Assembly (NCBI RefSeq): GCF_021390935.1
Contig: NZ_JAJPUI010000002.1
Location: forward strand, 496,001-560,000
Reading direction: 5' to 3'
Source: Streptomyces sp. CC228A
Lineage (GTDB): Bacteria; Actinomycetota; Actinomycetes; Streptomycetales; Streptomycetaceae
DNA: 64,000 bases
Shown: piece after piece, positions 9,701 to 18,302 of the stretch
Numbering within the stretch: the first letter of the stretch is position 1
Layout: the number at the start of each line of letters is the position of its first letter
Notes under the pieces: generated by a model
Seen by the model: only the letters and a program-made list of their open reading frames with translations
What the model was told of the DNA's origin: nothing
Database searches by the model: none
Made by a program: the position numbers and the translations under genes

Positions 9701-12700
9701 GGCGCTCGCGCAGCAGGCCGTCGAGGATCTCGTAGGCGACGGCGTACTCGCCGTTGTCCTTCAGGGTCTTCGTCGTGACGATCGTGGGGCCGTCGCGGCG
9801 GACCGTGTAGTCGTACTCGGCGGTCGGCGTCTGCGTCGCCGGGTCGCGGTCGATCTCCCAGACCTTCAGCAGCCGGCCCAGCGGGTCGTACTGCATCGTG
9901 GCCGTCCTGCCGTTGGCGTCGGTCTCGGTCAGCGGCATGCCGCGGACGTCGTCGAACACCGTGGTCTCCGTGTGGCCGAGCGGGTCCGTGGAGACCTGCT
10001 TGACCGGGCGGGCGACCGTGGCCGGGGTGTACGCCACCGAGGTCTTGCGGTTCTCGGCGTCCCACGTCGCCGTCTCGCGGCCGTGGATGTCGTACTCGGT
10101 CTTGTCGATCGTTATGTAGCCCGTGCCCTCGGCGTCGAGCTCCTGGACCTCGGTCGCGAGGCCCCTGGTGGGGGCGGCGCCGAAGGCCTGGCCGTCGTAG
10201 AGGGTGCGGGTGTCCTCGATGACCTCGCCGCCCGTCGTGGAGCAGGCACCGAGGGTGGTGAGTTCACGGGACTCCGACTCCAGCAGGTGCGCCGCGGTGT
10301 TGCGGGCGTACGTCGTGCGGGAGCACATGCGCTTGCCGCCGGGCGTCGTCTCGTCGACCTCGTACGGCAGGCCGTACGCGTCGTACTTGGTGGTCTCCGT
10401 CGAGGTGCGCCAGGTGTCGCCCTTGACGCGTTCCCGGGTCGTGACCGTCTGCGGGCGGGTCATCCACGCTTCCAGCGCCGTCGTGCCCTCGCGGGCGCGC
10501 GTCGCCGTCTTCACCGACCACGGGGTGGTGAGCGTGGAGGAGTCGACCTGGCCGCCGTCGGACTCGTACGTGATCTGCTCGCGCAGCTGGCCCTGGTAGT
10601 GGCGCAGGTCGGGGTAGGTGCCGCCCTGCGAGTCCTCGACGACCGAGGTGCGGCTGCCGCCGGGCAGCTTGTCGCCGTGCAGGCCGCGGAAGTAGCGGTG
10701 CTCGGTGAGCTGCTTGACGTCGCCGCCGGCGCCGAGGCGGGTGCGGACCCGCTCGTAGCCGCGGTACTGCGACCAGGTGCGGTGCTTGTTCTCGGTGAAC
10801 TCGCTGTCGTCGTAGGCCCAGGCGGCACCGCCGATGAACTCGTACGACGTCACCTTCGTCGGCGCGTCGGTGACCAGGTCCATCTCCTTGACCTCGGTCA
10901 CGACGTACTTGTGGAACCAGTCCTGGACCGGCTTCAGCGCGCCCTTGGGCGTCCAGTACTGCGGGAAGCAGCGCATGGTGTTGGACTCGGGCGAGGCCGG
11001 CATACGGCGGGGTTCCAGGACCCGGCAGTCGCGCTCCGAGTAGGTGACGCCGATGCGCCCGCCCGTCTCGGTGTCGATGGCGTTGACACGCAGCCGGGAG
11101 AACGGCGGCAGGCCCTCGACCCCGTCGACGCGGTTGTCGAGCTGGATGCCGGCAAAGGTGACCTTCGGCATCGAGGCGGTGCCGCCGGCGCCGTGGCCGG
11201 TGCGGGTGACGGAGTCCAGCCACAGGGCCGGAGAGGTGCCGTCACCCGTGGACGGGAAGGAGCTCTCCAGCGTCCATGAGTCGACGTTCTTCAGGGCCGT
11301 GCCGGAGAGCACCTGGGTGGTGATCTTCGCGAGGCGCTTGGTGGACCAGAACGTCGGCGTGTACTTGTCGGTGCACTTGGCGCCGGACTTGCACTCCTGG
11401 TCGAGCGGGGTGTCGGGCCAGTGCTTGGCGTTGGCCGCGGTCCGCTTGGACTCCGCGCAGTCGAACCCCGCGTTGGGGACGCAGCGCTCGGTGGTGGTGA
11501 ACACGACCCGGCCGGCCGGCTGGGCGGTGAACAGCGTGTTCGACCGCTGGCCGTAGTCGATGCGCGCCAGGTCGGCGGAGCGCACGTAGGCGGCCTGCCG
11601 GTCGGCCTTCATGTGCTGGCCGTAGTGGTTGACGTGCTTGTTCCACCACAGGGTCATGGCGTCGCCGAGCGGGTCGACGACGTAGTCCAGGTTCCAGCGG
11701 TAGGCCATGGCGCAGTCGGAGTCCGCGAACGCCGCGGCGTGGCAGGGCTCACCGGGGTGGTTGCCGAAGACGGGGACGGTCAGGGCCGAGTTGGTGGCCT
11801 GGGTGGACGCGCCCGGCAGCTTGTTGAGGCCGAAGTGGTACTTCACGCCGTCCGTGCCGGTGACGATCCAGTACTCGCCGTCCTTGGCGCCGTTGGCGGC
11901 GCCCGTCTTCCGCTCGATACGGGTGCCGTCGTCGTCGGACGGGCGCCAGGTGCCGGTCTTGTCGTCCTTGACGAGCTCGGTGGTGTTGCCTCCGAGGGAC
12001 ATCACGACCTGGTCGGAGCCGTAGCAGAGGTCGCCGCTGTCGCCGGTGTTGTTGGGCGCCTTGCCGTCGACCTTGGCCTTGTCGTCCGAGCAGGAGCGGT
12101 ACTTGCGCTCGATGAACCCGGGCTCGTAGTCCCAGCCCTCGGCGATCCACGACGACTGGGCGTTGGTGGACGCGGTGCGGCCGTCGACGGACTGGGAGGA
12201 GTAGGACAGGGCGATCTCGGGTTGCGGGCCGCCCGGGACCTCGGCGGCCTCGATCGGGTACGTCCACGAGAAGCCGCCCGATGAGCTGCCGGCCATCCAG
12301 GAGCCGGACGGTGACAGCGAGGTGGCCTCGTGGCTGCCGCCCGGGCCGGAGGCGGCCGCGGTGGCGGCGAGCACCATGGGAGCGGCGGAGCCTGCGGAGG
12401 CGCTGCGGGCCGTCATGGGGGCGAGTCCGCCGGCGTCGCCGTCCTTGACGGCGGGTGCCGTGCCGCCGAGGTCCACGGTGGCCTCGACGGTGTGGTTCTC
12501 CACGTCGTTGTCGCCGCGCAGCTCCGTCCGGGTGCGGCATTCCGCCTTCTCCGGAGTGGTCAGTGCACAGGCGGGAAGCTGGACGAGGCGGAGTCGGGAA
12601 CCCCAGTCGCCGCCATAGGTGTCCTTGATGGCGGAGTAGTCGAGGGCGACCTCGACGGCACCTGCCGCGGCGGTGTCACCGCCGGACGCCTCGGGTGCGG

Positions 12701-13247
12701 CGGTGAAGAGCACGCCCTCGATGCCGGCCTTCCGGGCCGTGGCGGCGTCCTTGATGTCGACGCGTGCGACGGAACCGGCCTTGGCTTCGGGCGTCTTGGC
12801 GCGGGCTCCCTTGGAGGCCGGCGCTTCGGATGCCTTGCGGAGCTGGACGGGCATCCGCTTCAGCGGCTCCGGGGCGGCGCGCAGGAGGTCGCCGGCAGGT
12901 GCCGGCGTCAGACCGCGCGGAGCCGCCTTGCCCCTGGCGGTGGAGCCTCCCCCGGCGGACCCGCCGTCGGCGGTGCCGACGCGGGCCGCGTAGCTGCCGG
13001 TCGGGAGCGTGCCGGCGGCCGGCCGGAAGGCCTTGAGCGCGCCGTTGCGGACGCCCTCGCGGTCGCGGCTGAACTCGCGGCCGGGTACGGAGCGTTCGTC
13101 CTTGAGGTCGGCAAGGCGCAGTCCGCGTCCGGCGGCCGCGGCCGGGTCGTTCGGTATCAGCGTGATGAGCGTCGCCATGAAGACGACGAAGGTCGTTTGT
13201 CTGTGCCAGTGGCCCCAGTAGCGCAACTGGCCGAGGAGTTGTTGCAC
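6711..13247 (-). CDS. Secreted Rhs/YD-repeat polymorphic toxin with C-terminal deaminase-like domain
   Basis: 2,178 residues. The start GTG 13247 is chosen for GGGGGAAG seven bases upstream; GTG 13274 is an alternative. A signal-like segment (TTFVVFMATLITLIP) precedes a long N-terminal region, then many YD repeats (YDPLGRLLKVWE, FEYDGRGRQTAVTD), and an Rhs core ending REYDPGTGRFLSVDP and NPYAYSNNAPATFSDPTGL. Next come about 170 Ala/Arg/Lys-rich helical residues, and a C-terminal domain of about 100 residues with CAE (C near 2117) and PICKKC (C near 2152 and 2155). A CAE-type helix plus CxxC is the zinc site of the cytidine deaminase fold found in bacterial toxins. Rhs shells encapsulate and deliver such tips. 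Target (DNA, RNA or nucleotide) unknown. Confidence 0.9.
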   Translation of the reverse strand: MQQLLGQLRYWGHWHRQTTFVVFMATLITLIPNDPAAAAGRGLRLADLKDERSVPGREFSRDREGVRNGALKAFRPAAGTLPTGSYAARVGTADGGSAGGGSTARGKAAPRGLTPAPAGDLLRAAPEPLKRMPVQLRKASEAPASKGARAKTPEAKAGSVARVDIKDAATARKAGIEGVLFTAAPEASGGDTAAAGAVEVALDYSAIKDTYGGDWGSRLRLVQLPACALTTPEKAECRTRTELRGDNDVENHTVEATVDLGGTAPAVKDGDAGGLAPMTARSASAGSAAPMVLAATAAASGPGGSHEATSLSPSGSWMAGSSSGGFSWTYPIEAAEVPGGPQPEIALSYSSQSVDGRTASTNAQSSWIAEGWDYEPGFIERKYRSCSDDKAKVDGKAPNNTGDSGDLCYGSDQVVMSLGGNTTELVKDDKTGTWRPSDDDGTRIERKTGAANGAKDGEYWIVTGTDGVKYHFGLNKLPGASTQATNSALTVPVFGNHPGEPCHAAAFADSDCAMAYRWNLDYVVDPLGDAMTLWWNKHVNHYGQHMKADRQAAYVRSADLARIDYGQRSNTLFTAQPAGRVVFTTTERCVPNAGFDCAESKRTAANAKHWPDTPLDQECKSGAKCTDKYTPTFWSTKRLAKITTQVLSGTALKNVDSWTLESSFPSTGDGTSPALWLDSVTRTGHGAGGTASMPKVTFAGIQLDNRVDGVEGLPPFSRLRVNAIDTETGGRIGVTYSERDCRVLEPRRMPASPESNTMRCFPQYWTPKGALKPVQDWFHKYVVTEVKEMDLVTDAPTKVTSYEFIGGAAWAYDDSEFTENKHRTWSQYRGYERVRTRLGAGGDVKQLTEHRYFRGLHGDKLPGGSRTSVVEDSQGGTYPDLRHYQGQLREQITYESDGGQVDSSTLTTPWSVKTATRAREGTTALEAWMTRPQTVTTRERVKGDTWRTSTETTKYDAYGLPYEVDETTPGGKRMCSRTTYARNTAAHLLESESRELTTLGACSTTGGEVIEDTRTLYDGQAFGAAPTRGLATEVQELDAEGTGYITIDKTEYDIHGRETATWDAENRKTSVAYTPATVARPVKQVSTDPLGHTETTVFDDVRGMPLTETDANGRTATMQYDPLGRLLKVWEIDRDPATQTPTAEYDYTVRRDGPTIVTTKTLKDNGEYAVAYEILDGLLRERQTQDEAVGAGRIVNDTYYDTVGRKWKENDGYYNDREPEPKLLQVGDNVVPSQNRTLFNGLGEPVAEITYHLGKEKLRTTTERDGDVSTTIPPKGDTVTARFEDAEGRTTRLREYTNDARTAWRDTVYEYDHHDNVVKVTAPGGAVTSFEYDGRGRQTAVTDPDGGRTTFTYDNSDKVMSTTDPRGNTLATTYDVVGRPTSLREGSATGPKRIEWTYDTLAKGLPTAAIRYENGREYRDEVTAYDAAYRLKGMKTVIPAEETGLGGTYNYSYSYTPTGNLAWAQLPGLGGLTTERVVFRYNSDGLPISISGASTYLGDVQYSAFGEILRTEAGPAGKKLYGSYFYDEFTRRMNQTVFDRSVSPGRISDTRYSFDEAGNVTKITDTPGEAAPDAGKRDTQCFVHDKLRQMTSAWTARSDDCTAGPSKETVGGPDAYWHSYKFDAAGNRTELVEHDTAGDADKNVTRFYTYGKAGVGGPNALASVKSVGPDGERLNTFAYDKAGNTTTRQRADVNQTLRWNVEGKLESVSEPAKGGGSNTTSYLYGPDGDRLIRTGADGSRTLYLGEAELTVSADLTSVKAERFYAHPDGAVSVRATGGVRQLMLSDHHGSSHTVVDMASPAMGVTRRKLMPFGDLRGAAPSAWPGQRGFVGGTMDRDTGLTTLGAREYDPGTGRFLSVDPMVDYSQPATMNPYAYSNNAPATFSDPTGLIFPVLIGIAARIAIQAAIRAAARRAAQIAARKAAEAAARRAAALARKRAIEAAKRAAAKRAREEARKRAAAQRAAARRAAQRAAAKRAAQRRAAAQARQRAARQAAKRAQARRAAARKAAARPKPRAKPRTQPRPRAKPSQARKPAQKATRKAAEEAKSEAKEQAQEAVQQKAAEWSEGQEDSASAARYARDLQGHEDKGKHSAYTAGFDPSNPSQVFIGCSSNPSGCAERDVERQAGRGPENVVFTKAFGWRAKKWVEIPICKKCQARYKRSQFPPDVLYDKDGPWAQ

Positions 13248-13471
13248 GAAGGCTTCCCCCACCCTAAGCAACACGAACAGATGATCGAGATGACCTTATG
13301 AGGAGAGGTCACAAGCGACAAGTCGTCCCAGACGCTTGACAAGCGCCATGCAGTGGCACTCAACCGACCAAATGGAGGCAAGGGCTCCGGTTCTCCACGC
13401 GGTGTACTGTTCCGGCCGAAGTCACTCACGAAGAGTGCTGAAAAGAACAGCAACAAGGGGGGAATCGGTAC
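13248..13471. promoter_or_regulatory. Divergent promoter region between Rhs toxin and FG-GAP protein
   Basis: 224 bases between two divergent genes must hold both promoters. A TTGACA lies at 13336-13341 on the plus strand, but no good -10 stands at 17 bases. A small inverted repeat, CACTC-ACGAA-GAGTG, lies at about 13425. I cannot assign start sites. Confidence 0.4.
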
Positions 13472-16400
13472 ATGTCAGATATACCCGCGGCGAAGGGGAG
13501 GGCGAGACGCACGGCGCGCACAGCGCTGGCGGCCGTTCTCGCCGGGGGCTCCCTCAGTCTCACCCCGGTCGTTTCCGCCACGCCGGCCGCAGCCGCCACG
13601 ACCGACGCCTCAGCGGTCTCCCAGCCCGGTTCGGCGGCGCACGCCCTGACCGAGGCGAAGAAATCCGGCAAACCCGTCGAGATCCTCGACAAGCGCTCGG
13701 AGACCAGCGAGACGTTCGCCCTGCCGAACGGCAACTACCGCCACGTCCAGCACACCGTGCCGGTGCGCGTGAAGCGCGAGGGCGAGTGGACAGCCGTCGA
13801 CACGTCGCTCGTCAAGGCGGCCGGTCGCATCACGCCCAAGGCCGCCGTAGGAAACGTCACCTTCTCGGCCGGCGGCAAGGCCCCGCTCGTCGTCCTCAAG
13901 GACCAGGGCCGTACGCTCAAGCTGACCTGGCCCGAGCCGCTGCCCGAGCCGGTGCTCGACGGCTCGGTCGCCACGTACCGCGAGGTCATGCCCGGCGTTG
14001 ACCTGTCGGTCGCCGCGGACATCGACGGCTTCAGCCAGGCGCTCGTGGTCAAGACCCCGCAGGCCGCGGCCAGTCCGGAGCTCGCCGCGGTGGACTTCGG
14101 CATCGAGGCCGACGGCCTGACGGTGAAGAAGGACACCGAGACCGGCGTGGTCAGCGCCGTCAACCCCGCCGGGCGGACGGTGTTCGCCACCTCCACGGCC
14201 CGCATGTGGGACTCGTCCGGCGAGGAGTCCGAGGAACCCGCGCCGCCGCAGGCCATGGCCCGCACGATGGCTGCGGCCACCGGACAGGCCACCTCCGCGG
14301 GCGGACCGCCGTCGGACCTCACACCGGGCGCCAAGAGCGCGGCCGTCGGCGTGGCCGTGACGGAGAACCGGCTCACCCTGAAGCCGGACCAGAAGCTCCT
14401 CAAGGCGGCCGACACCACGTACCCCGTCTACATCGACCCGCGCATGACGGGCACCCGCCAGGCCTGGACGATCGCCTACAAGCCGCATGCGACCAGCAGC
14501 TACTGGAACGGCACCGGCTGGGGCGGCGGCACCACCAGCGAGGCCCGCGTCGGCTACGAGAAGAGCTCGGGCGGAACGGCCCGCTCCTTCTTCCGCGTGG
14601 ACTCGAAGTTCCTGGCGGGCGTCAAGGTGGTCGACGCCCAGTTCCAGATCACCCAGACGCACTCCTGGTCGTGCACTCCCAAGCCCGTCGAGCTCTGGCT
14701 CACCGGCGGCATCAGCTCGTCCACCACGTGGAAGAACCAGCCGTCCTGGTCCACCCGGCAGGACAGCCGCAACTACGCGCACGGCAACGAGAGCGTCGGC
14801 TGCGCCAACAAGGCAGTGGACTTCACGGCCATGGACGCGGCCGTGAAGGCCGCCAAGGGCAAGTGGTCGAACATCACCTTCGGCCTGCGCGCCCCGCAGT
14901 CGGCGGAGGACGCGAAGGACACGTACAGTTGGAAGAAGTTCAAGCCGGACGCCAAGCTGATCGTGGACTTCAACCGGCCGCCGAAGGCGCCGTGGTCACT
15001 GGACACCATCCCCAGCACCAAGGTCGGCGCCAACGAGTGCGGCAACGGCAGCTCGTACGTGACGCTCGGCAACACCGACGTCGTCCTCACCGCGCAGGTC
15101 TGGGACCCCGACGGCGGTGACGTGAACGTCCAGTTCCACCTGTGGGCGACGGGCAAGCACGGCGGGTCGCCGGGGGTCTTCTTCGACCGGAAGGTCAAGG
15201 TCACGGTCTCGTCGAAGAACTCCAAGGGCGCGCGGGCGCAGGTCACGGTGCCCAAGACGCTGCTGAACCAGTACAAGGGCCTGAGCGGCGGCCAGTTCTC
15301 GTGGAAGGCCCAGGCCGAGGACCCGTCCGACGCCGCCTTCGCCTCCGACTGGACGCCCACGGCGGGCGCCCCGGGCTGCCGCTTCGGCTTCGACCCGCTG
15401 GCCCCCGCGGTCCCGCCGCTCGTGAAGTCGGCCGACGGGCTGTACCCGGAGGACGCCGACGGCGCCCTGGCCCGCACGACGGGCAAGTTCACCTTCGAGG
15501 CCAACGGCGTCACGGACGTCACCCGGTACAAGTACGCCCTGGACCGCGTCCCGCCGGACAGCACGGCCACCCCGTCCGTGAAGGGCGGCAGCGTCACGGT
15601 CTCGGTCACCCCGCTCACCCCCGGACCGCACACCCTGTACGTGCAGTCCTTCGACGCGGCCGGCAGCCCCGGCCCCACGTACCCGTACCGCTTCTACGTC
15701 GGCAGTCCCGGTGTCATGGACAAGCCGGGTGACGTGAACGGCGACGGCGTCCCCGACATGCTGAGCGTCGATTACCAGGACAACCTGCGCCTGTACGGCG
15801 GCATCGGCGGCGGCGAACTGGCGGTGGGCATCCCGCAGACCGCCACCGGCGACTGGAGCGGCGCGCTGGTGACGCACCGCGGGGACTGGACGGAGGACTT
15901 CTACGAGGACGTCGTGGCCCGCAAGGCCGACGGCAAGCTGTGGCTGTACCCGAACAGCGGCATCGGCGAGTTCTCGGAGGACACCAAGCAGGAGGTGTAC
16001 GTCTTCCCGGACCCGGAGACGGGCACCGCCACCGACCCGGCCAAGATCCGGCAGATCGTCTCCGTCGGGGACATCACACCGGACTCCGAGTCCTACAACC
16101 CCGATTTCGTGGCCGTCATCGGCGACCAGCTGTGGTTCCTGCCCGGGTACTCCGGCGGCACCATCGAGTCCGGCTACCCGATCGGCAACAGCGGCTGGGG
16201 CAAGATGACCCTGGCCTCGCCCGGTGACCTGGACGGTGACGGCTTCGTCGACCTCATCGCCCGTGACACCGTCAGCGGCGACGTCTGGGTGTACCACGGC
16301 AGGAGCCGCGGAGACGCGGACGGCGACGGGGTCGCCGACGGCGGGACCGACCCGGGCGCGCTGGGCATCCCCTCCTACCGCACGGCCTACGCCACCGGCT

Positions 16401-16591
16401 GGAGCACCACCGCGCGCCCGCTGATCACGGCGACGGGCGACGGCAACGGGGACGGCATCCCGGACATGTGGACCACCACGGGCAATGCCACGGCCGGGCT
16501 GGAGTTCATGCCGGGTCGCCGCACCGGCCTGATCGGCGCTCCCCTGGTCGTCGGCACCGGCGGCTGGCAGGCGGTCGAGGCGATCTCCTGA
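13472..16591 (+). CDS. Secreted DNRLRE / FG-GAP (VCBS-type) repeat protein
   Basis: 1,039 residues with a Sec signal peptide (basic start, then TALAAVLAGGSLSLTPVV, Ala-rich cleavage region). The first half carries the DNRLRE-type beta domain often seen beside Streptomyces Rhs proteins (RSFFRVDSKFLAG, VELWLTGG). A fibronectin-like part follows, and the C-terminal third has FG-GAP/calcium motifs: DVNGDGVPD, DLDGDGFVD, DADGDGVAD, GDGNGDGIPD. The ATG start has AAGGGGGGA eight bases upstream. It is divergent from the Rhs gene. Such pairs are common, and this protein may be a wall-associated adhesin or delivery partner, but that is inference. No catalytic motif seen. Confidence 0.88.
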   Translation: MSDIPAAKGRARRTARTALAAVLAGGSLSLTPVVSATPAAAATTDASAVSQPGSAAHALTEAKKSGKPVEILDKRSETSETFALPNGNYRHVQHTVPVRVKREGEWTAVDTSLVKAAGRITPKAAVGNVTFSAGGKAPLVVLKDQGRTLKLTWPEPLPEPVLDGSVATYREVMPGVDLSVAADIDGFSQALVVKTPQAAASPELAAVDFGIEADGLTVKKDTETGVVSAVNPAGRTVFATSTARMWDSSGEESEEPAPPQAMARTMAAATGQATSAGGPPSDLTPGAKSAAVGVAVTENRLTLKPDQKLLKAADTTYPVYIDPRMTGTRQAWTIAYKPHATSSYWNGTGWGGGTTSEARVGYEKSSGGTARSFFRVDSKFLAGVKVVDAQFQITQTHSWSCTPKPVELWLTGGISSSTTWKNQPSWSTRQDSRNYAHGNESVGCANKAVDFTAMDAAVKAAKGKWSNITFGLRAPQSAEDAKDTYSWKKFKPDAKLIVDFNRPPKAPWSLDTIPSTKVGANECGNGSSYVTLGNTDVVLTAQVWDPDGGDVNVQFHLWATGKHGGSPGVFFDRKVKVTVSSKNSKGARAQVTVPKTLLNQYKGLSGGQFSWKAQAEDPSDAAFASDWTPTAGAPGCRFGFDPLAPAVPPLVKSADGLYPEDADGALARTTGKFTFEANGVTDVTRYKYALDRVPPDSTATPSVKGGSVTVSVTPLTPGPHTLYVQSFDAAGSPGPTYPYRFYVGSPGVMDKPGDVNGDGVPDMLSVDYQDNLRLYGGIGGGELAVGIPQTATGDWSGALVTHRGDWTEDFYEDVVARKADGKLWLYPNSGIGEFSEDTKQEVYVFPDPETGTATDPAKIRQIVSVGDITPDSESYNPDFVAVIGDQLWFLPGYSGGTIESGYPIGNSGWGKMTLASPGDLDGDGFVDLIARDTVSGDVWVYHGRSRGDADGDGVADGGTDPGALGIPSYRTAYATGWSTTARPLITATGDGNGDGIPDMWTTTGNATAGLEFMPGRRTGLIGAPLVVGTGGWQAVEAIS

Positions 16592-16619
16592 CGCGTTGAC
16601 GCGGGCCACCGCCCATCAG

Positions 16620-16660
16620 GGGCCCGGCCCCGCGGCCTCACCGGCCGCGGGACCGGGCCC
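16620..16660. terminator. Hairpin terminator after FG-GAP gene
   Basis: 18-bp stem with one mismatch (16620-16637 with 16643-16660) and a five-base loop, 28 bases after the stop codon. Confidence 0.85.
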
Positions 16661-16975
16661 TTCGTGCGGTGCCGTCGCGGATCCGGACAGTACGGCTGTG
16701 GTCAAGTCCCGGTACGGCCGGCACCGCGCCCGCGAACCGACCTCCCTGCGCACGGCGATGAGCTGCCGCAGTGACGCGCGTGACGCGGGCACGTCCTGCG
16801 GCCGGTCGGGCAGGCTGCGTCGCGCGATCCGGTCGACACGTGCGATCTCGGCGGCGCCCCCGCGCCTGCCCGTCGGGCCTCTGCCGGCGGGATAGGCACC
16901 GACCCCGGCGCCGACCACCTCATACCCTGGACGGAGGACAGCGGGGCGACGCCCCCGGACGATCAGGAGCATGTC
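16661..16975. other. Intergenic stretch, no gene supported
   Basis: 315 bases with no frame that has a start, ribosome site and family resemblance. The minus-strand reading between about 16700 and 16880 has mild coding character (DRIARRSLPDRPQDVP) and could be a remnant, but I cannot support a gene. The promoter of the next gene should lie near 16920 (CATACCCT). Confidence 0.4.
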
Positions 16976-17155
16976 TTGTACTTCACGGACCGTGGCATCG
17001 AGGAGCTGGAGAAGCGGCGCGGCGAGGAGGAGGTCACCTTCGAGTGGCTCGCCGAGCAGTTCCGCACGTTCGTCGACCTGAACCCGGACTTCGAGGTGCC
17101 GGTGGAGCGGTTGGCCACGTGGCTGGCGCGGCTGGACGACGAGGACGACGAGTAG
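16976..17155 (+). CDS. DUF6104 small protein
   Basis: 59-residue acidic protein starting with TTG: MYFTDRGIEELEKRRGEEEV, then TFEWLAEQFRTFVDLNPDFE and a DDEDDE tail. This is the short DUF6104 family conserved in Streptomyces; function unknown. AGGAG at 16965-16969 sits six bases before TTG 16976. An ATG at 16971 is in another frame and stops early. Its length and TTG start make it easy to miss in annotation. Confidence 0.9.
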   Translation: MYFTDRGIEELEKRRGEEEVTFEWLAEQFRTFVDLNPDFEVPVERLATWLARLDDEDDE

Positions 17156-17306
17156 CCTCCCGCCACCCCGGTCCACCACTGCCCCGGCCGACCGCCGCAC
17201 TCGGCCGGCGCCGTCACCCCCAGCCGGCCGCCGCACTCGGCCGCCCACCACCCCGGCCACCCACCGCCCCTGGGGCGCCGTCCGACCGCCGGCCGCGCCC
17301 GCCCGG

Positions 17307-18137
17307 TCAGTCGTCGTCGGTGTCCGCCTCGCGGGCGCGGATGCGGTCGTACGCGAGGCCGAGCGCGCCCTGCAGGGTGAGCAGCGCGCCCGCGGTGGCC
17401 CATCCGGGGCGGATCCGGCGCGGTGCGAGCGCCCACGCGAGCAGCGGCAGGCCGACCGCGAGCTGTCCGGCGGCGACGAGGCGGGCGCGCGGGCCGCGCA
17501 GCCAGGGGCCCAGCGGGCCGTTCTCGACGGTGGCGAGCTCGGCCCGGACGGTGTCGCGCCACCCGTGGCCGGCGAGGTGCCGGGCGCCGGGGACCGCGGA
17601 GGCGCCGCCCTGGAGGTCGGCGGCCGCGCCCCCGGGGCGGACGCCCTCCGGGAGGAGCAGGTCGAGCCGGGACAGCACGGCGAGGAGTCCCAGCAGCCGG
17701 GCGTGCGCGTCGGCGTCCGCGTCGGGGCGGGTCAGCCAGTGGAGGGCCTGGACGTCGAGGACGGGGTCGAGGCCGAGCCGCTCGGCGAAGGTCAGCATCG
17801 CCTCGTCCTCGCCCGCGGGCGTGCCGTCGGCGAGCCAGGTGTAGCCGACGGGCCTGCGGAAGCCGGAGGCGAGGGTGTAGCCGGCGCGGTCCTGGTCCCA
17901 CCACAGGGCGAGCACGGGCCAGGGGGCGGCCACGGCGAGTGCGGTGGCCCACCCGGAGGCGACCCGCTCGACGGGTTCCGCGTCCTCCTGCCAGGGGCGG
18001 CCCTCGGGGACGAGGACGCTCCAGTGGGGGCCCGCGGGGGCGAGCACGACGCGTTCGCGCAGCAGGTACGCGGTGGCCGCGGCCGTGTCGCAGGCGGCAC
18101 GGCAGAGCAGAAGCGCGCCCGTCGATGTCGCGTTCAT
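17307..18137 (-). CDS. Conserved protein with two C-terminal membrane segments
   Basis: 276 residues. The N-terminal two thirds are soluble (AWQED-type region, WWDQDRAGYTLASGFRRPVG, a His/Trp-rich middle). The C terminus has two hydrophobic helices (LVAAGQLAVGLPLLAWAL and AGALLTLQGALGLAY). ATG 18137 begins MNATSTGALLL. There is no ribosome site, but TAGCGT lies about ten bases upstream on this strand, which fits a leaderless mRNA. I do not recognise the family and propose no function. Divergent from the DUF4097-PadR operon. Confidence 0.75.
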   Translation of the reverse strand: MNATSTGALLLCRAACDTAAATAYLLRERVVLAPAGPHWSVLVPEGRPWQEDAEPVERVASGWATALAVAAPWPVLALWWDQDRAGYTLASGFRRPVGYTWLADGTPAGEDEAMLTFAERLGLDPVLDVQALHWLTRPDADADAHARLLGLLAVLSRLDLLLPEGVRPGGAAADLQGGASAVPGARHLAGHGWRDTVRAELATVENGPLGPWLRGPRARLVAAGQLAVGLPLLAWALAPRRIRPGWATAGALLTLQGALGLAYDRIRAREADTDDD

Positions 18138-18207
18138 GGGCCATACGCTAGGGCAATTTGTCCCGGTGTGAGGGATTGTGCGGGGGCCGGGGGGCAGAAA
18201 CACGCGC

Positions 18208-18262
18208 TTGACTACGGGCTAGCGCGATATATCGTGTGTAGAGACGTAACGCGATATGCCGT
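18208..18262 (+). promoter_or_regulatory. Promoter with palindromic candidate PadR operator
   Basis: TTGACT at 18208-18213, and TATCGT at 18230-18235 after 16 bases, form a plausible -35/-10 pair. The perfect palindrome CGATATATCG (18225-18234) overlaps the -10, and the half GCGATAT recurs 27 bases later at 18251-18257. Such AT-rich sites in a GC-rich genome are typical PadR operators. Autoregulation by the PadR protein of this operon is inferred. Confidence 0.55.
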
Positions 18263-18302
18263 GTCCGGTCGCGTTTCCGCCCGTGCCGAGGAGGACTGCC
18301 GC

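Noticed and set aside
5475..11279. 1,934-codon plus-strand open frame across the Rhs gene
   Set aside because: It begins inside kgd in another frame, runs through the kgd terminator and mirrors the Rhs codons. Valine/arginine/leucine-rich nonsense.
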